This document shows, one piece after another, positions 33,178 through 44,536 of a DNA stretch of 64,000 nt (positions are counted from its first letter, which is position 1; each line of letters begins with the position of its first letter). The translations under genes and the position numbers were made by a program. Origin of the DNA: Dryas octopetala (Eukaryota > Streptophyta > Magnoliopsida > Rosales > Rosaceae). The notes under the pieces are model-generated. The model was not told where the DNA came from and ran no database searches. It worked only from the letters and a program-made list of their open reading frames with translations. The stretch spans positions 5,580,001 to 5,644,000 of the forward strand of contig OY992835.1 in NCBI GenBank assembly GCA_963921425.1, written 5' to 3'.

Positions 33178-33744
33178 ATGATCATATATATTGATAACAG
33201 CACAAGTGGGGAGCATAATGACAGTACTCCTACCAAGGCATTGCACAAATATATTTTCTTTCTCCTGACCATGCTAGCGGTGCTCCTCCAAGTGAAGCAG
33301 CAGCAGGGAGCAGCCGCCGGTAATGGAGTTGGGTCTCCATTTGTCACAAACAACGTGACTGCAGTCATGTTTACTGTTGCTTTATTCCTTTACGTGGGTT
33401 CATTGGCCACTGATCTCAAGATGATACTCCAAGCTTTTTCCATTGATAATTCAGATTTGGGTGCAGCTCAAGTATTCATGAATAACATGAGCCTTTTGTT
33501 TGGAACTCTTGCCTCCATTTTACTATTGCTCATGCTTGTTCCAGCTTTTGGATGGCTGTTCCTTGTCTTCTGGACCATTTCTTTTGTCACCGTTGTGGTC
33601 AAGTCCTACCAATTCTTGAAAACATTGTATGCAATTGCAGTTGCAGCACTTGTTCATGCCTTTCACAAATTCAAAAATCTGAAATTCTACCACTCCAAGG
33701 AGGAACCCGCGGACCAGGCTGACCAGATCAATCAGATAGCTTAA
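33178..33744 (+). CDS. Uncharacterised 188-aa multi-pass membrane protein, copy 3
   Basis: The frame is intact and in the same position relative to Helitron A as copy 1. It differs from the other two at a short run of membrane residues (SLLFGT, GWLFLVFWTISFVTVVV). Substitutions cluster in about 100 bp while the rest of the gene is nearly unchanged, which suggests a conversion tract from another family member. All changes keep the frame and the hydrophobic character, consistent with a protein still under constraint, though the divergence is too low to prove it. Confidence 0.7.
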   Translation: MIIYIDNSTSGEHNDSTPTKALHKYIFFLLTMLAVLLQVKQQQGAAAGNGVGSPFVTNNVTAVMFTVALFLYVGSLATDLKMILQAFSIDNSDLGAAQVFMNNMSLLFGTLASILLLLMLVPAFGWLFLVFWTISFVTVVVKSYQFLKTLYAIAVAALVHAFHKFKNLKFYHSKEEPADQADQINQIA

Positions 33745-36700
33745 GTAATCAATTTCTACCGATACATTTCTTTAATTCTATCAGCACTCTTTAGTAACCT
33801 TGTTGTATATCGAAAAACATTTGCTAGCTATTTGCTTTTGTATTGTATTTTCCTTTTTCGTTTTTGTTAATACTAGAAATTGTGCCCGCATAATGCTGCG
33901 GGTGTTAAAAGGTTATAAAATGTTCATTCAAGGCCTAATAAAATTTAATTCAAGCGTAATAGTTTTTACATATATATGATAATCTAAATTAAGTTTGGAA
34001 ACATTGACATGATTGTTTGTTCACCAAGTTTAATTTACAAAATGTGCATTCATATATGGCATGTTTTATATATACGCTGATTGTTTTGTTAAGATATTAT
34101 TCATATCTTAATAAACCAAACAGCATTCAAAAAACTATTATAGTAATCAAAAGATTTGCAGTATTCAACTGCTCATTGTTGAAAAAAGTTGTGAATGGGT
34201 GGTTGGAGGTGGCTTAATTGATTTTGGGGGTTTCTTCTTGAGTGTTGCTCGGCTGCTTATCTATTTTTATATCTTGTGCAGGGGTATTCTTCTCTTCATT
34301 GCTTTGTGGGATAGGGGGCTGTTGTTTTTGCTAGCTGCCTTCTGTGAGGGGTTTTTTTTTGTGTTGGCTGCAAATTTTGAAAAATAAGAATGAACTTCAT
34401 TTAAGGGTACATGAGATTTCTAACCAATTTAAAGCAGCTGTAAGATAAGAATGAACTTCATTTCAAAATTTGATACCAATGCAAGGAAAGAAAGTCTAAA
34501 AAAAAGGCAAATTTTCAACCAATGCATAAAGCCTATAAAATGTGCAAATGTGCAGCTAGTGTATAAAATTTGGAGCAAGTGTATGAAATTTGGAGCATAC
34601 CAAAGCTGGATGTAATTGAGGTTCCAAGCAGCCAAACCAATCCTAATTGTACCTTTTTTTAAAAATGTTTTTGATTTGCATTTGCAAGTTAAAATGTTAT
34701 GATAATTGGTAACTTATACTAATTAATAGATTAAGCATAAAGATCAGCAGTCAAAAGCAATTTTGCACAGTAGTACAAATTAACTGATTTGTAAAAATGT
34801 ATTTAAATGCAAATTTTGAGAACAAAGGAAAAACCTCTAACTTACCGAGCAATACAGAAGTATCATCTACTAATTCAAATGATCAGAATATTTTAATCAA
34901 AGTGTTTGATTAATCAGTGTTTTAATCATGAATGGATACCTACTAAAATCATAATCTATATAAGAAGGCAAAAAAGTGGAACCACGTTTCCACAACACCC
35001 CTCACCAAAGAAAAAAAGAAAACCAGAAAGCCTAATCTCAATTTTAAGAGACTTAAAAGCCGTGGCCCAAATGATTGCATGTCCATTTTACATTAGACAA
35101 TTGAATTGAGAAACCTAATGAATTAGCTTTCAAAATCAATTAAGCGACGTATGTAGCCAGCTAAGTAGCTATATCTATATATAGGCAATATTCATCATTA
35201 AACCATCTTATTCTTGGGCATGTGATCAACTATTTAAGAAACCTGAAGATAAAATAAATGATTTCACAACATGTTTATGTGTTTATTAACATTATTGTTT
35301 AGGTAGAAGCTTGCCAAAAGCAGACATAATATACAATGGATTTATAAAATTTTAGGGTCCTAAATATTTGAGGGCCTGAGATATATAATTATCTCATTCA
35401 TTTGCCTACTTTCAAGACCAGCCTTAGACATAACCAACCTTTCAAGGGTTGCAAACCAAATGAAATCAAGTCCATAACGAAAATCAAAGACTGTCATCTT
35501 TGCCAACAGAAAGGGAAAAAATTAGCAAGCTTAAATTCACATGCATTAAGTGGAGGGAAAAAAATAACAAAGCCACCCCCAAAACGAACTCACAGGCTCG
35601 ACGACCTTGCAGGTCAATGCAGACGACCAATCAAACCAAACCCAGGAAAAAAAACACAAAGCAAGCAAGCAAGCAAACACAAAGAAAAGGCAAACAAAAA
35701 ATATTTGATGCCACGGACAAATATTGTAATGGATGAAAACGTAAAATGTTATAATATTGTAATTGGATGAAATGATGACATGAAATAGGCTGTGATTAAA
35801 ATTAAAAAAATTAAAAGAGAAAGTTAAAGTATTGAAACATTATATCTAAAATATTATTTGTAATGCTTCAATAAAGATGACTTTGTTATCAAATTACATC
35901 TCTAATATAAACAAAGAATATATAACAGTCAGATGACTCAGACGCATTCCAACTAATCACCATTTACCAATAGAATATTAGCTAATACAATGTTTACGAA
36001 GTCCCAAAAATTTTCTCTTATCTCATTAAGATTTTCAGACAAAAGCAAATAAATTTAATGATTTTTACACAACCACAGAATTTAGCTTACGTAGCTCGTG
36101 TCTTGTGAGTCCTTATATTGTTAAAGTCAATAAATTAATGATTCATATAGAAAAACCAAATACTGTCTTCTTTCAATATTACTCCATAAAAACCCACAAC
36201 AATTACCACTGCTCGAATAACACTACTTGCAAAAAAAAAAAAAAAAAAAAACACTGCATTTATGAATCACAGTTTTCATATCATTAAGAAAAGAACATGG
36301 TTGAGATTTGAATATATGCATAAATGAAATTTGAAATGGAAAAAAAGAATATATCAATTATTTTCTTATCCAGAAACATAATTGCAACAATACTTTGTCT
36401 TGCAGATCAAACACCTTCAGATATACTTCTTTAGATGTGACTGCTGGTTTGCTAAACCCAGGAGTCCTTCAAGAACAATAAAAAAAAAAAGGGTCAAGCA
36501 AAAGGGGAGCACAGTCATAAACTTGTGGGCATGCTTGTAGTTAATTAATTAAGGAGAACAGGCTCAAAATGAGTGGGTAGCCAAATATAATTAGCAGCAA
36601 ATCAAGAACTGAGTGAAATTATGCACTTAAGCTACTGCTGACTTGAGGTTTCTTAAAGGAAAGATCTCAAAAATTATCAAAAGAACCAAAACCTTGAGAG

Positions 36701-38390
36701 TTAAAAGTTGAACAGAAACATACCAAAGCTAAAACCAGTGAAAAAAAATACCTTACCCCAAAAAAAGAAACCAATCTTCAAATCCAAGAAAGTACGGGAA
36801 CTTGAAATTAAAACCAAAATCCAATTAAACCCAGAAAAAAAAAAATTCATAATGAAAGAATTTGAAGGAAAAAAATAAGAAAGAAAACCCCGAAAAGTGA
36901 ACCAAAACCCAAGAACTCATAATCAAATTCACCAAAACCCAAAAAAAAAAAAAAATTGAATAACACGTAACACCAATGCTCAAATGGAGGTGTTCCCTTA
37001 GTATTTCTACCTTGCTTTACGAATGTTTTTTTCAGTTAATTCTTTCATCAGACTTACTATTAGCATATACATGTCAACCATAAACTACATATGGAAGAAA
37101 TATTTTGAAAATGACTTCGTAGGATTGAACAAAAGTAATGAAAGATACAATTGCAGTAAAACAAATGCAAAAGAAAAGAAGAAAAGGGTAGAATACCTTA
37201 TAGCTTGAGAGCAGCCCATAGTTTCACCTTTGAGAGAAAATATAATAAACATTCATTTTCACCATTATTATCCCTGTTTCTTTTTTTCCATAACTTGTAC
37301 AAAATTGAAGTCATGGTAAGTTTTAAAAAATACATTCACATCCTCTAGTTACAACCTTTACATTGAATATACATTCACATCCAAAAGAAAAAAGGTGGAT
37401 CATCAAAAAAACAACTGAAGGCTTACTGCATCATGAATGAATGTAATTGCACAACATATGGATAGCTACAAATTTCTGCCTGCAGTATCCATTGTTTGAA
37501 TATGACAGAAAATAAAGAATACACCTGCTCTCCTCAACAGATAAAACACTCAGAAAAAATAAATAAATAAATAAAAGAAAAAAGCAACATTACCTCTGGG
37601 TGAGGAATCAAGAATTAAACAACCAAAACCCACTAATTACGAACACTTAAAAATAACAGAAAACTACAATGAGAGAAACTGAAAGTAAATTGAAAGTAAA
37701 TTAGAATGACATGTAGGCTTCTATGCCAAGTAAATTAACAATGAAGGGTACTTTCTTCTTTAAGAAAAGTTCAGACTATATTCTTCTTGTTGAATTGTTG
37801 AATCCTTGTTTTTCTTTCTTTAATAACTCTTTTCTAGAGGGGAGGGGTAAACTGATAATGGATTTCCAAGATTGCTTTAAGACATGTACTTGCATTGATA
37901 ATGGATTCATGATTGTGTTAAGACATCTAGATGCTCCTTGTAATAACTTTGTGAAACTTTATCAAATATCGGACTAAGTGATTGTGACTTGTGAGTTCAA
38001 AAGATTTGCTCTTTCTTTTTCTCCCAAACATGGTGTCCAACATGATTGGACACTGTAAAATATTTTGCAATTTATTATTGGCCATCTATTATGTAGATTT
38101 TCACTAAACACATCAGGTTTCTGCATAATGTAAGAGGAGAGCATGCAGAAGGCCATGTTCATCATCATATCCAAGAGCTCTAGTATTACTTTATTTTTCA
38201 ATTTTCATTTATGCTTCATCTGTTTCCAATCTTTGTCGCTAGCTTCTTGGAGTGAAATATAATTAATTCCAAAAAGGTTCGTCGTCAAAGTTAAATAGCA
38301 CTAAAACCACTCAAGATGCTCTTAAAAGTACAAAATTCTTTTACAGTTATGTGTTCATTAAGCAAAACACAATATGAATGTACCTCATCC

Positions 38391-38782
38391 TCAGATCATT
38401 GGTTTCTCCAACAGGGCTGAAAAGTACCACTCATTTTTATTTTTTCCACGATCAAGCTTGGCACCGGCATTCCATCGTAGTTTGTTAAACCAATCCTATC
38501 CAACATGGGAACGTAAGTTTCGTTGAGCTGTGATCCCAAGAAGAAGAAACGATCGAGCCAGAAGAGCCCTCCTGGCCTCAACACCCAGTATATGTCATAT
38601 ACTGTGAACTCAAGCAAGTTATCGGGAATCCAGTTGCTGAGAACATGCATTGAATGCACAATATCCAGAGTGTTTTCGAATAATGGAAGCCTGTGGGAGA
38701 CACTGAGATGAATTGGGATCAAGCCCCGCGATGCAAGGAAGCTGTTGAATGGACAGCTTATTAAATACAAAACTATGGTCAC
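38391..38782 (-). pseudogene. SAM-dependent methyltransferase fragment, copy 2
   Basis: Carries the same 5' truncation and the same one-base loss after LDRIG as 5441-5832, with the natural stop at 38391-38393 in the shifted frame. The VLRPGGLFWLDRFF block is retained. The shared lesion dates the decay before the segmental duplication. Confidence 0.8.
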
Positions 38783-38848
38783 TACTCACTATATAGTTCA
38801 AACCCAAAACCAAATTAAATACAAATTATTGAATAAGGAAAAAAGTCA

Positions 38849-39054
38849 TTACTGAAAGAAAGAATGACTAACTCGAAGAGAACCCAGGTGGTCGCGGGCC
38901 TCGATTCCGCCGGAAAAGAAGTCAATGCCGGCGAGCTCTCTTTCCGAGTTTTGACTCGATTCGTCGCCGTCGGTGACTGGATGGACGATCGGCGACCATG
39001 AAGAGAGAGAGAGGAGAAGGAGGCGAGTCGTATGGTGGTGGTCTCGCCGCCATC
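38849..39054 (-). pseudogene. GC-rich exon-like fragment in Helitron A, copy 2
   Basis: Counterpart of 5899-6105. A GA tract near 39001-39014 is 2 bp shorter, so the frame from the ATG differs from copy 1 and no protein is conserved. The gene of origin is unknown. Confidence 0.35.
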
Positions 39055-39492
39055 CCTCATCTGACGGCGTCGCACCTAGGAGAGAGAGAGAGAGAAGAGA
39101 GAAGTCGGTGGATGAGGAGAGAGAATGAGAGAGTGATTCTGAATATGGGTTTACTTAACTCACAGTGGAAGCCAAAAAGTGAAGGGTGAATGACCAAAGA
39201 GGGCATACCCAAGGAATTCACAGAATGGCACGTAGATAAAAAAAAAAAAAAAAAAGACTTAGAGAGGCGAAACAGAACAAAAGGAGAGCAATGGCATGGG
39301 CGTAAAAAAATGAAAAAGGCAATAGCAAAAAACAAAGAGATCGTGAATGACCAAAACGGGCCCAACTAACCCCACTATTACAATGAAAAGCAACTGAAAT
39401 AAAAAAAATAGTGGCAAAAAAGTCTTTTCAGTGAACAAAACACTGTTCCTAAGCTACAGTAAACCGATTGTTCTCTTTTAGTATATAGGTAA

Positions 39493-39735
39493 CTAGTAAT
39501 TTTGCCCGCGTGTTGCTGGGGGTTTGGAAAGTCTAAAAAATGTGCAAAAATTTTAATGGAACGATACCGTGTTTAGTATATTAAAGTTTAAATGGTTGTG
39601 CCTAGCCTCATAAACCACCATCAATCAGATTTTAATCAAACCAAATATTTCGTTAGAAAACGTAACAGACAATATATTATAAGAACTAAAGGAGAAATGG
39701 CCCAAGAGGGAGGGATGACATCCTAGTCCTACACG
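39493..39735 (-). mobile_element. Helitron B 3' end, copy 2, cut by the CACTA insertion
   Basis: The terminal CTAG is at 39493-39496 with the same imperfect hairpin as 6542. The body is interrupted at 39735 by the CACTA element and resumes at 52809. Confidence 0.5.
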
Positions 39736-39764
39736 CACTACAAGAAAAACTACATTTAGCGACA
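39736..39764 (+). repeat. CACTA left terminal inverted repeat
   Basis: CACTACAAGAAAAACTACAT followed by TTAGCGAC. It pairs with 52777-52805 with about two mismatches. This is the 3' end relative to the element's genes. Confidence 0.95.
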
Positions 39765-40185
39765 ACCCTATTTCGTCGTTAAAAACTGATGTTTCGTCGC
39801 GAAAAACGTTTGGCGACCGAAATATTTCGTCGCCTGTTTCGTCGCCTATAGGGCGTCGCCCTTGATAATTGGCCAAGAAAGAAGGATTTCGTCGTGGATT
39901 ACTTTCTGAGACGAAAATATATTTCGTCGCCAAATAGCATTATTTTGTCGCCAATATGCCAATAAAAATTGCCCGAGATTTGAATTTTGGCGCCAAAGTT
40001 GGTCGCCTATTGTAAAAATTTCGTCGCCAAGTTTCCTGGATATGGCGCGAACTACACATATTTGGCAGCAAGTGCTGTCGCCAATTATATTCATTTCGTC
40101 GCAAAATTTTGACGCCAATTATGTTCATTTTGTCGCAAAATGATGAATTTGTCAAAGGCGAGGAAAGCTAATTTTGTCGCCAATT
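39765..40185. repeat. CACTA left subterminal repeat zone
   Basis: Many copies of TTTCGTCGCC, TTCGTCGTT and variants such as TTTTGTCGC, some paired with GGCGACGAAA, from 39771 to about 40180. In En/Spm elements such short subterminal repeats bind the TNPA protein; that role is inferred for this element. Confidence 0.8.
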
Positions 40186-40707
40186 CATTTATTGCTTTTT
40201 TTTTTTTTGTATATAGTTAATATGCTTTATTTTTTGGATTAATTTTATTATGTTTTCATTTATAAATTAATAGACATTTTAAAATCATATTATAAAATAT
40301 AAATGAAATTTATGTAAATATTAATATGAAACAAATACTAAAATAAAGATAAAGATAATTTTAGTTTAAATGTAACATACAACCTACACATACACAAGTG
40401 TTCCAACACTTCAAAAGGACCAGAGCCTATGAATATATACATGCCAAAGAGACCTAAATATCTGAACACTTCATCTAGGATCGAAATATCTAATTACACT
40501 TCAAAAGGAGCAAAGTTTATAAACAGTTCAAAAACATTGAAAGCATTTTACCTAATGCATGTACATCTGATTTGGCACATACCTAATGCACTTCTACTGC
40601 ACATCTAACTTACTTAATGATTACCAAATGGTCTGCATGAAGCCAAAAGACCACAATATCAAAATACCCAAAACACATACCATACCCACAAGTAAAAGTG
40701 TAACAGC
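40186..40707. other. CACTA 3' non-coding region
   Basis: AT-rich DNA after the stop of the Transposase_24-type gene, including a T run (40193-40208). It serves as the 3' UTR region. No gene seen. Confidence 0.6.
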
Positions 40708-43700
40708 CTAAGTAGACCTAATATCCTCAAGATCATCAAAGGTGTCATCACTTTCACCAACATCATTACCAAAAACACCATGAGAATTGTTTTGTTGGGA
40801 ACCTCGAATGGCAGCAAGCTCATCTTTCATCTGCATAATATAAGAGGTAAGTTCCTCCACCTTTCCTGTAAGCTCCTCAATTTTCTTATCTCTTGCAGCA
40901 GCTGAAGCAATCGATGTGGTATGCATGTGAGAAGTAGTTTCTCGGCGAGGACCATATCCCACACCTCGAATAGTCGTACCTTTAGCAACCCCAACTCCTC
41001 TCCCCAAGATCTCCAACTGATCTTCAACAGGTACAATGATTTCCTCAAGTGGGGTACCCTCAGGTGCACTCTCAGCCAGCTCCTTCTTCTTTTCATTCAA
41101 CTCTGCCACCATCTTATCCTACAATACAAGAAGAAATAAATCCCAAGGTTATATGAGCTAAAGAACAAAACAAACAATTTCTCTATCTTCCATTTAGTTC
41201 CTTATCTGAATAATCCCAAGGTTACTATTGAATATTCAAGTAACCAAAACTTAGGGATTTCAAGGTTGGAAGCAGTAATTACTAAATAGAAAAGGCCTTA
41301 TTATTGTTGTGAAGGACTATTCAAAAGCATATCCAACAATATCGATCAACATGCTCAATTTGTACATTGTTTTCCTCAGAATGCAATCCCTCCAAAAAAG
41401 AAAAGGAAAATTCTTTGCTGCAGTAGACACACACACATATTTGATAGTTGCATTAACACAAACAAAGAAACAAGTGTAAAAGGTCATAAAACGACCACAA
41501 AAATTCATCACAACGTATTTTAATTACTGCAAAACACCACACAAAGTAAATTTGCAATTCTTCACTCCTGGTAACCATCTAACAAGCTCAGCTGATTGTT
41601 CAATGTGAATAGGTATAACAAACTATATTAGAAAAGAAAAATAATTTAGGGGCTTACTGAATGCCCAAGTAAAGCAGAGGTCAACTATTCATTGCTCTTT
41701 CATGTACAACCCCATCATAGCCTACCTTAATTAGCTCCCTGCATGTCTCTCTCTGTCTCTCATAATTCAGAACACATATATATACAATTAGCTGCAGAGT
41801 TCTATTGGTGGCAAAATGGGCTGCAAGCAATCAGATAAGCGAAACCCAAAGCCAAAGCACAAAAACAGATTGTGGTCTCCTGAAGAAGACCAAAGGCTTC
41901 GAAACCACATCCTATAAAATGACCATGGCTGCTGGAGCCCTGTTCCCATAAACGCAGGTGAGTTTTTTAGCTAAACACCTATACCAACTCTAGTATATAT
42001 ATGTGTATAGATTGCCTACCCAATTCACCAAACGTTTCAAATGTGCACCAAATTTGTAGGATGTTCAAAGCATTGCCTGGTATTAGTTAACGAATGCATG
42101 TATCCCTTATCATTCCATCTAAGATGACTATGATGATCAAGAATTTCTAACTGTTTGATTCTTATATTCCTTTCCCATTTTTTGAAGAAACCTTTCCCAT
42201 AATGATAACTATACAAATGGCCAATCTCCTATCTATTGTTTATATAAATTATGTGGCATGCTTACTGTGTTATAGTTCATTAAAAATTACTTCATATAAT
42301 TAAGATTAAGACACATTCAGATTGGTAATCATAAAGGACTTTCAATTAAGCTGCAATCATTAACTGACCCTATAAGTATTAAAAACAAACTACTCCAAAC
42401 ACAAGGATTTAGTCATATGCCTAGCAGATTTGTGTAATTAATCCCTTACATGTTTTTCCTTGGCTTTCTCGTCCCTCCAGTTGCCCGATTTGCTCTTATA
42501 CATATGGCCCCAATTCTCAATATATGTAATTTGTTGACCCTCCTAAGTTTGCCAACAAATGAAAAAATATATTGAATACATACTTAAAATACCAAAAAAT
42601 TAAACATGCAACTGAATATATACTCTTGGTAGTTGGTACCAATTTTTTGGCTTCCATGTGTTTTTGGAAAGGTCGTGAGCCACCATGGTGGTTATGTGGC
42701 AGCTTTCTTCGATTTTCTCCGTTAATCCTAGCGCGTTTCTACATGAGGAAAACACATCAAAGTTATAGATTAACCATAAGTAGTAAAAAGAAAAATCAAT
42801 CAAAAGATCAGTATAATTAATTAACATACCTGATATTCATTTGTTGAGTACAACTCATCAACTAACCAGTGCCAATCCTCTATAGGTCGCTTACCCAACT
42901 CCTTTGGAGGGTGTGCCCGTGCATATTCAAGGTCCTTCAGCTGCGTCTGCTTCTTGTAATGCTTGTGGAGCTTGGCTCTCCACTCTTTGAAGGTTTTTGA
43001 CATATGGTTCTCAACAAATCTCCATATCTCTGGGTCCTCCAAGTCTATATCAAACTTAACCTGATATTTTACACAAGACACATGTTAAAAATGCATGAAG
43101 ACATTATTATACCTAGTAACATTAGTTTGATTATTGTTCCCCCTCCTTAACCTCCAACTATAACCCTGTCAATAATGTTGTTTTCATTGTGTTGGTACTT
43201 GGTATCCTCTACTATAGTTGTGAATACACATCACAAAATGGAAAAAATTTTCTCTATTATTAATGTTGTGTATTTCTACTCGTACTGTGCTTATATTATA
43301 GTAATAGACATCTATAATTTTCATCTCAGTTTTGAAACTATTCTATATGTATATTGCTTTTCTATAATTAGATCTATTAATTTCAAGGTAAATTAAAATA
43401 TTATGAGATCCAAAAGATGTATAACAGTACATATATAAGACCTACATTATAAAGTTGAAGTAAACTTCAGCTACATTATATAAGACCTAAATTATAAAAG
43501 TATATAATGTACTCACCGTCAACCCTTTTGCAATTTCTCTCTTATCACTCTCAGACACCCCTTTTGCAATTTCACTATTATCACTCTTAGACACCTTCCA
43601 TCTTTTGACTTTCATAGGAGCATAAGTGCGCACAAGGGATCCAATCTCTGAGACCAACTTCTTGTTGGCATCTATCCCAGCAGGAAGTTTTTGTGACTCA

Positions 43701-44430
43701 TCCATCCGTATCACAATCCTATGATGGTGAGTATTTACCATAGCATGGGTGCCCAACCCCACTGTTGGGCCTCGCTTCCTTTTCCCTAGAGAAGAAGAAC
43801 CAGCTAAACAAAAGAAATAAATAAATAAACAACCTCAGGTACAACCATATTTACAAAAAATTAAGGTAACATGTTGGCAATCACTCTTACCTCTCGAGTT
43901 TGCCCCTGCATCGAGGTCAGAGGTTGCTGGCTGCTGTGACTCTAAAGCTTGTGGTGGCTGTGTTTGTGGTGAATCTGGCTGTGGTTCCGGTGGTGGCAGC
44001 CTAGCTGATGTCCCCCTTGTAACTAAACAGAAAAAACAATTTGCAGTTTTGTCATAAGTAACAACAATAATTACAAAAAATTAAGGTAGCATGTTGGGAA
44101 TTGGAATTACCTCTCAAGTTTGACCCTGCATGGAGGTCAAAGGTTGCTGGCTGCTGTGACTTTAAACCTTGTGGTGGCTGTGTTTGTAGTGAATCTGGCT
44201 GTGGTTCCGGTGGTGGCAGCTTAGCTGATGTCCCCCTTGTAACTAAACAGAAAAAACAATTTGCAGTTTTGTCATGAGTTACAATAATAATTACAAAAAA
44301 TTAAGGTAACATGTTGAAAATTGGAATTACCTCTCAAGTTTGACCCTATATCTAGGGCAGAGGTTGCTGGCTGCTGTGGCCCAGATGATGTCTTCTTTTT
44401 CCTCTTTCCAGGACCCGTTAAATTAGTCAT
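40708..44430 (-). CDS. CACTA second protein, Transposase_24 (Ptta/En/Spm) family, 8 exons, 494 aa
   Basis: Exons from 5': 44430-44331, 44242-44111, 44022-43891, 43803-43517, 43060-42830, 42738-42640, 42542-42450, 41118-40708. All junctions are GT-AG in compatible phases, giving 1,485 nt with no stop. The order is a basic start (KRKKK), two repeated Pro/Gln-rich exons, then the plant Transposase_24 core with RAKLHKHYKKQ, KELGKRPIEDWHWLVDE, NRRKLPHNHHGGSRPF and a GHMYKSKSGNW segment, and a C-terminal part with a coiled-coil-like stretch (ARDKKIEELTGKVEELTSYI). Proteins of this kind accompany TNP2 in CACTA elements and are thought to act like TNPA, binding subterminal repeats. Exons 2 and 3 are tandem duplicates of 132 nt. 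Intron 7 (41119-42449) contains an antisense MYB exon. Confidence 0.85.
41816..41957 (+). pseudogene. Captured R2R3-MYB first exon (LAF1/MYB18-like), with stop
   Basis: ATG at 41816 opens MGCKQSDKRNPKPKHKNRLW, then SPEEDQRLRNHIL and, after a TAA at codon 34 (41915-41917), NDHGCWSPVPINAG, followed by the splice donor GTGAGT at 41958. This is the usual first exon of LAF1/MYB18-type MYB genes (142 nt, ending in phase 1), holding the N-terminal part of the first MYB repeat with its first two tryptophans. The premature stop replaces the Lys normally seen after the IL/VL residues. No second MYB exon follows. It lies in the last intron of the element's Transposase_24-type gene, on the opposite strand. 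The pyrimidine-rich DNA just upstream may be captured leader. Confidence 0.85.
43861..44400 (-). repeat. 220-bp tandem repeat creating duplicated exons
   Basis: Units start at 43861, 44081 and 44301 (the last partial, about 100 bp). Each full unit holds one 132-nt exon plus its flanking intron parts. Because both ends of the exon are phase 1, copies can be added without breaking the frame. The encoded repeat is Pro/Gln-rich (LPPPEPQPDS, TQPPQ). The units differ by scattered substitutions. Confidence 0.92.
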
Positions 44431-44536
44431 CCTAAGCATTAACAATGAAAAATAAGTTAATATAGCAGTACATATTACATTGTAAATAGATAGAAAATGA
44501 CAAGTTTGACAAAAATTAAATTATGAATACATTTGC

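Larger units (their letters stand above)
31021..33812. repeat. Large inverted repeat containing two divergent 188-aa genes
   Basis: The left arm (31021-31841) is the reverse complement of the right arm (32790-33812). Both arms include the complete 188-aa gene, its 3' flank to the phrase CCTTGTTGTATATCG, and about 180 bp of 5' flank to TTGATATTTCGGCCCC. The right arm is longer because of the palindromic insertion at 32938-33160. The spacer is 31842-32789. The two genes face away from each other. A transcript crossing both arms would fold into a hairpin of about 0.8 kb. Confidence 0.93.
33873..39489 (-). mobile_element. Non-autonomous Helitron A (copy 2)
   Basis: Duplicate of 894-6538 with the same 3' CTAG (33873-33876), hairpin and 5' CCTATATACTAAAAG end. 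One internal difference is at about 37325-37370, where part of the copy 1 sequence (around 4340-4420) is missing and replaced by a short duplicated TACATTCACATCC phrase. It arrived with the segmental duplication, not by separate transposition. Confidence 0.7.

Noticed and set aside
41816..41957. LAF1-like MYB as a host gene interrupted by the element
   Set aside because: It lies within an intron of the element's own gene, has a stop codon, and no second exon follows.
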